NCBI GenBank assembly: GCA_910588145.1
Contig: CAJUPO010000002.1
Coordinates: forward strand, 53,624-117,623
Length of the DNA stretch: 64,000 nt
Source: an uncultured Oscillospiraceae bacterium
GTDB lineage: Bacteria; Bacillota; Clostridia; Oscillospirales; Ruminococcaceae
Direction of reading: 5' to 3'
Part shown: one piece after another, positions 34,174 through 42,233 of the stretch
How positions within the stretch are numbered: position 1 is the stretch's first letter
Layout of the letters: each line of letters begins with the position of its first letter
Program-made: the position numbers and the translations under genes
Notes under the pieces: model-generated
Databases searched by the model: none
What the model saw: the letters and a program-made list of their open reading frames with translations, nothing else
What the model was told of the DNA's origin: nothing

Positions 34174-34683
34174 ATGAAAAGTAAGTTTATAGAAACGGGT
34201 AAAATAGTAAATATACACGGGCTAAGAGGCGAAGTTAAAGTGATGCCGTGGAGCGATAGTCCTGATTTTATTTGTCAGTTTGATGTTATCCATGTTGGAA
34301 AGCTGAAAAAACCCTATGTTGTTGAATATGCAAGAGTACATAAAAATTCTGTACTGATAAAGTTTAAAGGAATAGATACCCCGGAAGCCGCTAACAATAT
34401 GAGAAGTGATATAATTTATCTCAGACGTGAAGATATTAAGCTTGAAGAGGGCGTATATTTTGTCAGCGACATCTTAGGAATGACGGTGAAGGATTCCTCA
34501 GACGGTAGAGTTTACGGTAAAATTATTGATGTACATAAGACAGGCGCCAATGATGTCTATGAAATAGAAAAGGACGGAAAAAGTTACCTAATTCCTGCAA
34601 TACCTGATGTAATAGTATCAATTGATATAGAAAATTCTGTTATGGTAATAAGTCCGCTGGAGGGCCTTTTTAATGAGAATTGA
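34174..34683 (+). CDS. rimM: Ribosome maturation factor RimM
   Basis: RimM assists 30S head assembly by binding S19. The 169-aa protein has the N-terminal RimM fold (ETGKIVNIHGLRGEVKVMPW) and a C-terminal PRC-barrel (VSDILGMTVKD, YLIPAIPDVI). Its last 11 bases overlap trmD. A GGGAG site lies before the ATG. Confidence 0.95.
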   Translation: MKSKFIETGKIVNIHGLRGEVKVMPWSDSPDFICQFDVIHVGKLKKPYVVEYARVHKNSVLIKFKGIDTPEAANNMRSDIIYLRREDIKLEEGVYFVSDILGMTVKDSSDGRVYGKIIDVHKTGANDVYEIEKDGKSYLIPAIPDVIVSIDIENSVMVISPLEGLFNEN

Positions 34684-35383
34684 CATAGCAACGCTTTTTC
34701 CGGAAATGTGTGAGGCTGTTCTTTCAGAAAGCATAGTCGGAAGAGCAAGGAAAAAAGGCGCAATAGAGGTTTACTGTCATCAGATAAGGGACTACACCTG
34801 CGATAAGCACAGAAGAGTGGACGATATACCATACGGCGGCGGAATGGGTATGGTAATGCAGGCAGAGCCTATTTATAACTGCTATAAGGCTGTTTGTGAA
34901 CAGACAGGAATAAAGCCGCATACAATATATATGACCCCGAAAGGAAGCGTTTTTAACCAGAAAAAAGCTATTGAACTTTCAAAAATGAATAATTTACTGG
35001 TTTTGTGCGGACATTATGAAGGGGTCGATCAGCGTATTATTGATAAGATAGTTGATGAGGAAATATCTATCGGAGACTATGTGCTTACAGGCGGCGAACT
35101 GCCGGCTGCTGTCCTGACGGACGCCGTAGCAAGAATGTGCAGCGGAGTATTGTCAAGCGCTGAATGCTATGAGGACGAAAGCCATTTCAGCGGTCTTCTT
35201 GAATATCCTCAGTATACTCGTCCGGAGATCTGGGAGGGCGAAGCTGTTCCGCCTGTACTGCTGTCAGGGCACCATAAAAACATAGCCGATTGGCGGCTGG
35301 AACAGAGCCTTAAAATTACCAGTGAAAAACGTCCGGATATGTACGAAAAGTTTGAAAAAGAGAGAAATAAACATAAGAAATGA
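34673..35383 (+). CDS. trmD: tRNA (guanine-N1)-methyltransferase
   Basis: TrmD methylates G37 of tRNAs and so limits frameshifting. This 236-aa SPOUT methyltransferase shows MRIDIATLFPEM, DDIPYGGGMGMVMQ and the trefoil-knot residues LCGHYEGVDQRIID and SIGDYVLTGGELPA. It overlaps rimM by 11 bases. In most Firmicutes rplS follows at once; here no rplS is found and a 265-base gap leads to the HPr gene. Confidence 0.97.
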   Translation: MRIDIATLFPEMCEAVLSESIVGRARKKGAIEVYCHQIRDYTCDKHRRVDDIPYGGGMGMVMQAEPIYNCYKAVCEQTGIKPHTIYMTPKGSVFNQKKAIELSKMNNLLVLCGHYEGVDQRIIDKIVDEEISIGDYVLTGGELPAAVLTDAVARMCSGVLSSAECYEDESHFSGLLEYPQYTRPEIWEGEAVPPVLLSGHHKNIADWRLEQSLKITSEKRPDMYEKFEKERNKHKK

Positions 35384-35452
35384 TTTGTTTATAGTAGATA
35401 TAAAAAAATGTTGAAAATTGTATATAGTGAATAGAATTGATTAACAGTATTA

Positions 35453-35513
35453 TACGTTAGTTAATATAAACAAATATGCAGCTATTGAAAAAGTCAACAT
35501 TAACTAAAGCGTA
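35453..35513. repeat. Imperfect inverted repeat upstream of HPr gene
   Basis: Arms TACG-TTAGTTAAT (35453-35465) and ATTAACTAA-AG-CGTA (35499-35513) form a 13-bp stem with a 2-base bulge around a 33-base loop. It lies 40 bases upstream of the HPr -35 box. It may be an operator or a structured leader; the function is not known. Confidence 0.45.
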
Positions 35514-35553
35514 GAATTTTTTGTGAAATGGCATATTTCATGTAAAATAATCG

Positions 35554-35582
35554 TTGACTATGTGAAAAATAGCTTGTATAAT
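35554..35582 (+). promoter_or_regulatory. Promoter of HPr-family gene
   Basis: TTGACT (35554-35559), 17 bases, perfect TATAAT (35577-35582). Confidence 0.8.
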
Positions 35583-35648
35583 TAAATATAGAGTTTACAA
35601 AAATAATTACATTTGTGACATTTTATATGAAAGATAGGAGAGTTTATT

Positions 35649-35915
35649 ATGTTTGTTAAAGATGTAATGGTTCAGAATCAGGTGGGTTTGCACGCAAGAC
35701 CAGCTACTTTCTTTATTCAGAAAGCAAATGAATTTAAATCTTCAATTTGGATTGAAAAGGAAGAACGCAGGGTTAATGCAAAGAGCCTTCTCGGTATCCT
35801 TTCTCTGGGAATCGTTGGCGGCACAGCAATCAGAATCATTGCTGACGGTTCAGATGAGCAGCAGGCAGTTGATTCTCTTGTTGAATTAGTAGAAAGCGGA
35901 TTCAGCAACAGCTGA
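35649..35915 (+). CDS. HPr-family phosphocarrier protein
   Basis: This 88-aa protein of the PTS HPr family keeps both regulatory sites. The phosphorylatable histidine is in QVGLHARPA (about residue 16) and the HPr-kinase serine region is RVNAKSLLGILSLGI. It could carry phosphate for sugar uptake or act mainly in carbon catabolite control. No EI or EII genes are nearby. It is a single gene with its own promoter and terminator. HPr is more likely than Crh because the histidine is kept. Confidence 0.9.
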   Translation: MFVKDVMVQNQVGLHARPATFFIQKANEFKSSIWIEKEERRVNAKSLLGILSLGIVGGTAIRIIADGSDEQQAVDSLVELVESGFSNS

Positions 35916-35944
35916 TTGCAGTCTTGTTAAAGACAGCGATTTTG

Positions 35945-35970
35945 GGGCGTTACTTGCAGTAACGCCCTTT
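35945..35970. terminator. Terminator between HPr gene and spoIVB
   Basis: The 10-bp stem GGGCGTTACT/AGTAACGCCC with a 3-base loop is followed by TTT and can serve the convergent genes on both strands. Confidence 0.82.
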
Positions 35971-35974
35971 ACTG

Positions 35975-37180
35975 TTAATTGGCAATGCCGGATTCATACA
36001 TATTTTCACAGAAAATAGCGTATCCCATTGTTGGATCGCTTACAAAAACATGGGTAACAGCTCCGATAAGCTTTCCGTCCTGGATAATCGGACTACCGCT
36101 CATTCCCTGAACGATTCCGCCGGTCTTAGACAACAGCTCTTCATCGGTTACTCTTATAATCATATTTTTTGTATCAGTGTTTTTCTGATTTATCTTTTCA
36201 ATAGATATTTCATACTTTTTAGGTCCGTTTTCGTCTATGGTAGTATAAATTTCTGCATAGCCGGTTTTAACTTCCTGCTTAAGACCCATTGGAATGGCGC
36301 CGCTGCTTGAAATATCTTTTAGCATTTCTCCGTAAACGCCGAATTTATTGTTGAAATAAATTACGCCAGAGGAATTATCTGAAATAAATGTTCCTCTTAA
36401 TTCTCCGGGCGCTCCGCTGGTTCCTGGAATAACACCGTTTATTCTTACGTCAACAGCCTCGCCTGACGATATGGGTACGATCTCTCCGGTGTCTGAGTCA
36501 CATACAGGGTGCCCCAGACCGCCGAATCTGCCCGTTTCAGGCTCGTAAAATGTAACGGTACCTACGCCGGCTGTGCTGTCCCTGACCCACATACCAGCCT
36601 TGTAGCAGCTGTCACTGAGAGAAAAAGCTGGAGTAAGAGATGTCATTATCTCCTCTCCGTCACGGATTAACTTTACCTTCATGGAATCACCGCCGGAATC
36701 CGCAACTGCATTTTGTATATCAGAATTGGAAGAAACTTCTTCACCGTCGATAGTAAGGATTATATCACCTTTTTTAATTCCGCAGTCATCGGCAGGTGAG
36801 ATCATGCCGTCCTGGGATCTGATTTCACCGGTATCTATAACCATTACGCCGTCCATAAGAAGCTTTATTCCGAATGGATCGCCGCCGGGAACAAGAACAG
36901 GTGTTTCCACTGTATGAAGTTCAACGTCCTTTACGGGAATAACTCCGAACAGCTTTAGTGAAGCTGCTGTTGTAGTCGGATATGTTTCTCCGGCAAAAGA
37001 CGCCAGAGTTTCGTTTTCCGGACTTGCTGAGATGTCGAATACTGTTGATAGCTCAAGCTGCTTACCCTTTTCTACATAATAACTGTCAGGAAGATTAAGA
37101 GCATAATATCCGGCAACTGAACAGATATTAATGACAGACAGCGTCAGAATTCCAAATGAAATTTTAAAAAGTTTTTTCAT
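35975..37180 (-). CDS. spoIVB: SpoIVB-type serine peptidase (S55)
   Basis: SpoIVB is secreted from the forespore and triggers sigma-K activation in Bacillus. The 401-aa protein has an N-terminal membrane segment (about residues 8-25), a PDZ domain (about 100-185) and an S55 peptidase domain with the catalytic histidine in FGGLGHPV and serine in GMSGSPII. The start is ATG 37180, nine bases after AAAGGA. The frame is open to 37234 but has no ribosome site there. A weak sigma-G-like element (TTAATA-N18-AATAGTA, 37223-37253) lies upstream. It points away from spo0A, unlike the usual tandem order. Confidence 0.92.
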   Translation of the reverse strand: MKKLFKISFGILTLSVINICSVAGYYALNLPDSYYVEKGKQLELSTVFDISASPENETLASFAGETYPTTTAASLKLFGVIPVKDVELHTVETPVLVPGGDPFGIKLLMDGVMVIDTGEIRSQDGMISPADDCGIKKGDIILTIDGEEVSSNSDIQNAVADSGGDSMKVKLIRDGEEIMTSLTPAFSLSDSCYKAGMWVRDSTAGVGTVTFYEPETGRFGGLGHPVCDSDTGEIVPISSGEAVDVRINGVIPGTSGAPGELRGTFISDNSSGVIYFNNKFGVYGEMLKDISSSGAIPMGLKQEVKTGYAEIYTTIDENGPKKYEISIEKINQKNTDTKNMIIRVTDEELLSKTGGIVQGMSGSPIIQDGKLIGAVTHVFVSDPTMGYAIFCENMYESGIAN

Positions 37181-37331
37181 GTTTTGATGTCCTTTCATTT
37201 TGCCTTTATATTTTTCTGATAATACTATTGGCATAACTTCAGAACTTTATTAATGAAAAATGAGGACGGTATTTTACTAAATTTTTTTTATGCGTTTTTA
37301 TTATAATAAAATTGAATTGTTGGTGATAAAC

Positions 37332-37640
37332 ATGAAAAATAAAATGGAACCTATTACAGATTAGGAAAGAATTTTTAAGAAAGCAACTTAAAGAATGAAA
37401 ATTGCGGCAAATTTGACAATCGCCATTAATTCATGTATTTTCAATGTTCTGTATGCTGCGGGCTGGATTTACAATCTGCCTGACTACGGAGCAATATATA
37501 AGTTTTCTGGTAAATTTATAATTTTTTCAGAACTGTAGCGGCGTTTTCTGCGTTTACCTGCTGTAATAAATTATGTAACGGCATTGTAACGGAGGATATT
37601 AGATATGAAATTCATTAAAAATAATTCTGACGAATTAGGG
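37332..37640 (+). pseudogene. Decayed gene for a small membrane protein
   Basis: Starting at ATG 37332, one frame reads MKNKMEPITD, stop (TAG), ERIFKKAT, stop (TAA), then RMKIAANLTIAINSCIF and a hydrophobic stretch ending at TAG 37536-37538. After a frame change coding-like sequence goes on (TVAAFSAFTCCNKLCNG). A charged N-terminus followed by a membrane segment in one frame, broken by three stops, looks like a gene in decay. It lies in the 670-base gap between spoIVB and spo0A. It could also be chance; no family was recognised. Confidence 0.4.
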
Positions 37641-37753
37641 TGAAGCCGCTTTCGGATAGTTGAAAAAGGATAAAATATGCCTGAAAGGGAAATGCTGGTT
37701 GATTTAATTGAAATGGCTTAAAAACCATATTAAAATGTTTACATAAAATTTAA

Positions 37754-37762
37754 TTTGTCAGA
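37754..37762 (+). promoter_or_regulatory. Possible Spo0A binding box
   Basis: TTTGTCAGA matches 8 of 9 bases of the 0A-box TTTGTCRAA. It lies 80 bases upstream of the spo0A promoter, in line with autoregulation known in Bacillus. A single site like this may be chance. Confidence 0.35.
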
Positions 37763-37843
37763 AAAAGTAAACGAATTAACGATTTATCTATACTTTATTT
37801 ACAAATACCACCAAAAAATGATAAAATGAATTAATAATTGCTA

Positions 37844-37872
37844 TTGCACTAAGCTGAAACATGTGTTAATAT
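37844..37872 (+). promoter_or_regulatory. Promoter of spo0A
   Basis: TTGCAC (37844-37849), 17 bases, TAATAT (37867-37872). No clear sigma-H promoter was found. Confidence 0.6.
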
Positions 37873-37906
37873 ATTGAAGTAGAAAAAAATCAGGAGGTAG
37901 AACAAA

Positions 37907-38677
37907 ATGATAAATAAGATCAAGGTTTTGATAGGAGATGACAGTGTTGAATACGGCATTGCATGCGCCAGTACTCTCAGAGGAATGGGAATGTATGCCG
38001 TAACAAGACCAAAGGACGGAAATGTGCTGTTTGAGACTATAAAAAATGACAGCCCTGACGTCGTTGTGGTTGACGCAATACTTCCGCATATTGATGCGAT
38101 CGAATTAATAAAGAAAGTTCAGGCACTGGGCGGTAAAAAACCGGAATTTATCGTTACATCTTCTTACGACAATCCGTTTATTGAAAGGCAGGTAATGCAG
38201 AACGGCGCGGCATATTTTATGCTTAAGCCATTTGACATCAATTCCCTTGGAGAAAGAATAATCTCCCTTATGATGCATGGGGCTCCGGGTGAGGGCGGTT
38301 CCGGCAACGGTCAGGATATGGAGGTAATTGTTACTGAAGTTATCCATCAGCTTGGAGTTCCTGCACATATCAAGGGCTATCATTATCTGAGAGAGGCAAT
38401 TTTAGCTTCACTTGATAACAGCGAGCTGCTTGAAAGTGTTACAAAAATGCTTTATCCTACTGTGGCTAAAAAGTTTGATACAACTTCTTCAAGAGTGGAA
38501 AGAGCCATTAGACACGCAATCGAAATTGCATGGGACAGAGGTAATCTTGATACCCTTAACTCATTCTTCGGATACACAGTTAATACCTGCAAGGGCAAAC
38601 CTACCAATTCGGAATTTATTGCACTGATTACTGATAAACTGAGACTTCAGTACAAACCTGTTCTTAAGAGGGCATAA
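37907..38677 (+). CDS. spo0A: Sporulation master regulator Spo0A
   Basis: This is the response regulator that commits cells to sporulation. At 256 aa it is full length. The receiver domain has the acidic pair in LIGDDS, the phosphorylated aspartate in VVVVDAILPHID and the lysine in MLKPFD. The C-terminal DNA-binding domain carries the highly conserved recognition helix SRVERAIRHAIEIAWDRG. AGGAGG precedes the ATG. It is not followed by other sporulation genes. The gene is intact, which argues that a sporulation or stationary-phase program is still in use. Confidence 0.97.
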   Translation: MINKIKVLIGDDSVEYGIACASTLRGMGMYAVTRPKDGNVLFETIKNDSPDVVVVDAILPHIDAIELIKKVQALGGKKPEFIVTSSYDNPFIERQVMQNGAAYFMLKPFDINSLGERIISLMMHGAPGEGGSGNGQDMEVIVTEVIHQLGVPAHIKGYHYLREAILASLDNSELLESVTKMLYPTVAKKFDTTSSRVERAIRHAIEIAWDRGNLDTLNSFFGYTVNTCKGKPTNSEFIALITDKLRLQYKPVLKRA

Positions 38678-38693
38678 TTTATTTATTTTTCGC

Positions 38694-38722
38694 TTGTAAT
38701 ATTTTCATTTTTGTGGTAATAT
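38694..38722 (+). promoter_or_regulatory. Promoter of flavin reductase-like gene
   Basis: TTGTAA (38694-38699), 17 bases, TAATAT (38717-38722) with an extended TGG. Confidence 0.6.
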
Positions 38723-38755
38723 GTTATTGATATATTACCCGAAAGGAATGATTTT

Positions 38756-39262
38756 ATGAATTTTGTAAAAAAGGATATTTACAAAGAAGAAAAAATGAAT
38801 CCGTTTAACCTTATCGGAAAGAAATGGTTTCTCATTACAAGCGGCGATGAGAGCGGCTATAATACTATGACTGCTTCCTGGGGGCAGATGGGTATTTTAT
38901 GGAATAAACCTGTAATTACTGCATTTGTCCGTCCCAACAGAAAAACCTTTGAATTTATGGAGAATAATGAATACTTTACGATTTCATTTTTCAGTGAGGA
39001 TTACCGTAGTGCACTGAGCTTCTGCGGGTCACATTCCGGACGTGACTGCGACAAGGCTAAGGAAACAGGTCTGACTCCGATGTTTATAGATGGTACAACT
39101 GCTTTTGAAGAGGCTGAAATGGTTCTTGTTTGCAGAAAGGTCTATACAGACGCTCTTGAAGAAAACGGATTTCTTGACAAGAGTTTTCTGAGCTTTTATG
39201 ATAAGGATCCGTATCACAAAGCCTTTACCGGAGAAATTACTGCTGTTTACATAAAGGAATAA
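38756..39262 (+). CDS. Flavin reductase-like (flavoredoxin type) FMN-binding protein
   Basis: The 168-aa split-barrel protein is of the flavin reductase-like family. Typical features are NTMTASWGQMGILWNKPVI with the FMN-binding serine/threonine region, followed by FVRPNRKTFEFMENNEYFTI and SFFSEDYRSALSFCGSHSGRD. It probably binds FMN and passes electrons between redox partners or reduces a flavin; the partner is unknown. It has its own promoter and terminator and no linked gene. Confidence 0.83.
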   Translation: MNFVKKDIYKEEKMNPFNLIGKKWFLITSGDESGYNTMTASWGQMGILWNKPVITAFVRPNRKTFEFMENNEYFTISFFSEDYRSALSFCGSHSGRDCDKAKETGLTPMFIDGTTAFEEAEMVLVCRKVYTDALEENGFLDKSFLSFYDKDPYHKAFTGEITAVYIKE

Positions 39263-39316
39263 ATTTCAAGGTTTTCTATGTTGCGGAATTATATTATGTA
39301 AAATTAATTTGAACTG

Positions 39317-39346
39317 ACAGACGGATTAAAATTCGTCTGTTTTTTT
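39317..39346 (+). terminator. Terminator of flavin reductase-like gene
   Basis: Stem ACAGACG/CGTCTGT (39317-39323 with 39334-39340) followed by a run of six T. Confidence 0.88.
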
Positions 39347-39371
39347 AATATCATTTAAAAAAAGACAGAAA

Positions 39372-39399
39372 AAACAGCAGACAGTTATGTCTGCTGTTT
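39372..39399. terminator. Terminator of dnaX-ybaB-recR operon
   Basis: The 11-bp stem AAACAGCAGAC/GTCTGCTGTTT with a 6-base loop lies right after recR on the minus strand, followed by TTTTTTCTGTC. Confidence 0.85.
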
Positions 39400-39402
39400 T
39401 AT

Positions 39403-40005
39403 TTACATTTCATTTCTGTTTTCCAATGCTTTATAAAGCGTAACTTCATCCGCATATTCAAGCTGACCCCCGACAGGGATACCGAATGCAAGACGAGTCA
39501 CCATTACCCCCATAGGCTTGAGCAGACGTGCGATGTACATAGCCGTTGCTTCGCCTTCAACCGTTGGATTAGTTGCCATGATAATTTCAGTAATGTTATT
39601 TTTGTTTATTCTATCAAGGAGCTCCCTGAGCTTAATGTCATCAGGTCCAACGCTGTTAATGGGAGATATAAGCCCGTGCAATACATGATATGTACCATTG
39701 TACTCGTTAGTACGTTCAAAGGCAGTGACATCCTTTGGAGTCTCTACAACGCATATAACGGAGCTGTCACGCCGGCTGTCCGAACAAATTGGACAAAGGT
39801 CAAACTCTGTGAGATTTTGGCACTGAGTGCAGTATCCTACGTCCTGCTTAGCGGAAATAATAGCTTCTGCAAATTTTTTTGCTTCTTCATCACTCATTGA
39901 AATTACTGCATAAGCAAGCCGCTGAGCAGTTTTCATGCCGATGCCAGGCAGTTTAGCGAACTGTTCTGATAAAACAATAAGCGGCAAAGCGTTATGTTCA
40001 GCCAT
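39403..40005 (-). CDS. recR: Recombination mediator RecR
   Basis: RecR acts with RecF/RecO to load RecA at gaps. The 200-aa protein has the helix-hairpin-helix N-terminus (LPGIGMKTAQRLAYAV), a zinc finger with four cysteines (CTQCQNLTEFDLCPIC), a Toprim domain (VICVVETPKDV) and the C-terminal FGIPVGGQLEYADEVTLYKA. It follows ybaB by three bases. Confidence 0.96.
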   Translation of the reverse strand: MAEHNALPLIVLSEQFAKLPGIGMKTAQRLAYAVISMSDEEAKKFAEAIISAKQDVGYCTQCQNLTEFDLCPICSDSRRDSSVICVVETPKDVTAFERTNEYNGTYHVLHGLISPINSVGPDDIKLRELLDRINKNNITEIIMATNPTVEGEATAMYIARLLKPMGVMVTRLAFGIPVGGQLEYADEVTLYKALENRNEM

Positions 40006-40008
40006 ATT

Positions 40009-40353
40009 TTAGAACAGACCCGGAAGTGAAACTCCGCCGGTGATCTTATTCATTTCTTCTTCAGTAGTTTTTTCAACAGTAGTCATTGCTTCGTTAATAG
40101 CGCTTATGATAAGGTCCTGAAGCATATCAATATCTTCCGGATCAACAACCTCCGGCTTAATATTAAGGCTCTTAATATTTTTAGCGCCTGTAACAACAAC
40201 TTCAACAGCGCCGCCGCCGGCAGTCGCTGAAAATTCTCTTGCTTCAATGTCAGTCTGAAGCTCAGTGATTTCGTCCTGCATCTTCTGAGCCTGTTTAATC
40301 ATTGAATTCATATTCTGGGCGCCGCCCATATTTTTTGGCAATCTTGATTTCAT
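40009..40353 (-). CDS. ybaB: YbaB/EbfC nucleoid-associated protein
   Basis: This 114-aa small DNA-binding protein is nearly always encoded between dnaX and recR. Its central residues FSATAGGGAVEVVVTG and the helix KQAQKMQDEITELQ are typical. Its precise role is unsettled; it coats DNA and may affect gene expression. AAGGAG lies before the ATG. Confidence 0.94.
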   Translation of the reverse strand: MKSRLPKNMGGAQNMNSMIKQAQKMQDEITELQTDIEAREFSATAGGGAVEVVVTGAKNIKSLNIKPEVVDPEDIDMLQDLIISAINEAMTTVEKTTEEEMNKITGGVSLPGLF

Positions 40354-40400
40354 AATGATAAATCTCCTTTAATTTTACATTATAATATTATATTTAATTT

Positions 40401-42011
40401 TTATTCAACAGCAGTTTCAATACCGCTGTTTAAAGCTTTTTCAATCAAATTGTCCGCTTTTTTTTCTTCAGCTGCGGCAGCGGAACATTTTGCTCTTATA
40501 ACATAGGCTTTGCCCATGACGCTTACGACTGCTCTGTTTAGAGCTTCTGCATTATTTTTTTCCTTAAATATCTTAAGAAAGAATTTATTTTTTGAATCTA
40601 TAAGCATAATGTTTTTAAAAACAAACGCTCTGGAATCCTTAAGCGCTCCGGAAACTGCCGGATTGCTGCGTCTTAAAACGTCGAGTATTTCAAGCCATTC
40701 TGCAAGAGGATGAAAATCCGAGGCTCTAAGCTTTGACATATCAACGTCAGCAGGGGGAGCAGCGGTCTGAGCCGAGCCGGCTGTATTTTGTCTGTCAGTT
40801 GTTTTTTGTTCAAAAGCAGCTGATACAGTCGGCTGTACCGGCTGAGCCTGAACGCTGGTGCGTACAGAATTACTGTCCGACTGTTTTATTTTATCATAAA
40901 TCTGTGAATTGTCAATAGTTTTTTGTGAAATCTGACCTGAACAAAGCTTTATGAGGCACATTTCAAGTTCAACCCGCCTGTTTACGGATTTAGCCATTTT
41001 TTCCGTACATTCCTGTAAGATACTAAGGTCAGACATAATATCGTTAAGTGTAAAACGGGCTGATATTTCAGCGAGTCTATCGGTTTCGTCCGGCATACAG
41101 GAAAGCAGATTTTTATTTTCCGGACAAACCTTTAAAAGCATAAGATTTCTGAATTGCTCGGTAAGTTCAGTACAAAGCTTCTGCATATCCTTGGACATAG
41201 CATATAGCCTGTCCGCCACTGCGAGAGCAGACGGCATATCTTTTTTAGCTGAAGCTTCAATAATATCAAACAGACTTTCACGTCCGGCAACGCCGGCAGC
41301 GTCGGAAACCGTATCGCATGAAATATGCTCAGAACAGGCAGCGCACTGATCAAGCAGAGAAAGTGCGTCTCTCATTCCGCCGTCGGAGAGCCTTGCAATA
41401 AGCTGAGCGGCGTTCTCATCAAGTTCAATATTTTCCCGGGACGCAATAAACATAAGTCTTTGGGTAATATCAGAAACCTGGATCCTATGGAAGTCGAATC
41501 TCTGACACCTTGAAACAATAGTAGCAGGAACCTTATGCAGTTCGGTTGTTGCAAGTATAAATTTTACAAACTCAGGCGGTTCCTCCATAATTTTAAGAAG
41601 GGCGTTAAATGCAGCAGTGCTGAGCATATGCACCTCGTCTATAATATAGACCTTGTATCTGCACCGCTCCGGCGTATAAATCGCTGCGTCTCTCAGGTTT
41701 CTTATATCGTCAACTCTGCTGTTTGAAGCAGCGTCTATTTCAATTATATCTGATAGCGAAAAATCGTCAGCGTCTTGGCATATACTGCATTCAAGACATG
41801 GATTTCCGTTATCATGTTCAGGGCAATTGACAGCTTTTGCAAAAATTCTTGCACAGGTTGTTTTACCGGTTCCTCTTGAACCTGTAAAAAGATATGCGTG
41901 TGCAGTTTTATCATTTTTAATTTGATTTTTCAGGGTAGCCGTAATATGAGGCTGCGACAGCACGTCATCAAAGGATTTAGGCCGCCATTTTCTGTATAAC
42001 GCCTTATAAAT
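40401..42011 (-). CDS. dnaX: DNA polymerase III gamma/tau subunit, probable ATT start
   Basis: DnaX is the clamp-loader ATPase of the replicase. Conserved parts are YKALYRKWRPKSFDDV at the N-terminus, Walker A FTGSRGTGKTTCARI, a zinc module (CPEHDNGNPCLECSIC) and YIIDEVHMLS. The ATPase core is followed by a tau-like C-terminus, 536 aa in total. The codon in front of YKALYRKWRP is ATT at 42011, with GGAGG eight bases upstream (42024-42020). GTG at 42020 overlaps that site. The open frame further upstream is the SRP RNA gene. Function is certain; the ATT start is inference. Confidence 0.94.
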   Translation of the reverse strand: MYKALYRKWRPKSFDDVLSQPHITATLKNQIKNDKTAHAYLFTGSRGTGKTTCARIFAKAVNCPEHDNGNPCLECSICQDADDFSLSDIIEIDAASNSRVDDIRNLRDAAIYTPERCRYKVYIIDEVHMLSTAAFNALLKIMEEPPEFVKFILATTELHKVPATIVSRCQRFDFHRIQVSDITQRLMFIASRENIELDENAAQLIARLSDGGMRDALSLLDQCAACSEHISCDTVSDAAGVAGRESLFDIIEASAKKDMPSALAVADRLYAMSKDMQKLCTELTEQFRNLMLLKVCPENKNLLSCMPDETDRLAEISARFTLNDIMSDLSILQECTEKMAKSVNRRVELEMCLIKLCSGQISQKTIDNSQIYDKIKQSDSNSVRTSVQAQPVQPTVSAAFEQKTTDRQNTAGSAQTAAPPADVDMSKLRASDFHPLAEWLEILDVLRRSNPAVSGALKDSRAFVFKNIMLIDSKNKFFLKIFKEKNNAEALNRAVVSVMGKAYVIRAKCSAAAAEEKKADNLIEKALNSGIETAVE

Positions 42012-42037
42012 AGTCCGCACCTCCAGAAAAATATAAT

Positions 42038-42170
42038 AAAAAATCCGGAACATAGGTGTGCAGGCTGACTGCGGCACACAAAACGATCCGCTTAATGCTG
42101 CTCGGTTCCCCGCCTGACATGGTTCACGGTGTTTCATTGCACAGGGCCCGCACACCTATATTCCGGAATA
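42038..42170 (-). ncRNA. ffs: Signal recognition particle RNA
   Basis: The minus strand has the conserved helix-8 core GTCAGG-CGG-GGAA-CCG-AGCAGC, with a GGAA tetraloop closed by CGG/CCG and flanked by the symmetric loops that Ffh recognises. The ends pair over a long stem (CCGGAATATAGGTGTGC with GCACACCTATGTTCCGG) and are followed by a U-run that can terminate. No clear Alu domain was seen, so it looks like the short bacterial form. It sits just upstream of dnaX, a conserved Firmicute arrangement. Ends are approximate. Confidence 0.92.
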
Positions 42171-42204
42171 GGTCTGCTGTATGACCTTAAATAACTTCCT
42201 TAAC

Positions 42205-42233
42205 ATTATACCACATTAAAAAAAAAATTTCAA
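42205..42233 (-). promoter_or_regulatory. Promoter of SRP RNA (and dnaX)
   Basis: On the minus strand, TTGAAA, 17 bases that include a 10-T run, perfect TATAAT with extended TGG. The start would be near 42198. Confidence 0.8.

Noticed and set aside
37605..37643. 12-codon ORF with GGAGG and ATG between spoIVB and spo0A
   Set aside because: Too short to support as a gene; treated as part of the decayed region.
40458..40465. A8 run near the end of dnaX as a programmed frameshift site for gamma
   Set aside because: It lies about 20 codons from the stop, so a shift would not give a gamma-size product, and no stimulating stem was seen.
42012..42155. 48-residue N-terminal extension of dnaX (reads MCGPCAMKHREPCQ...)
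   Set aside because: The stretch is the SRP RNA gene plus its U-run tail on the same strand; the protein signature and ribosome site begin at 42011.
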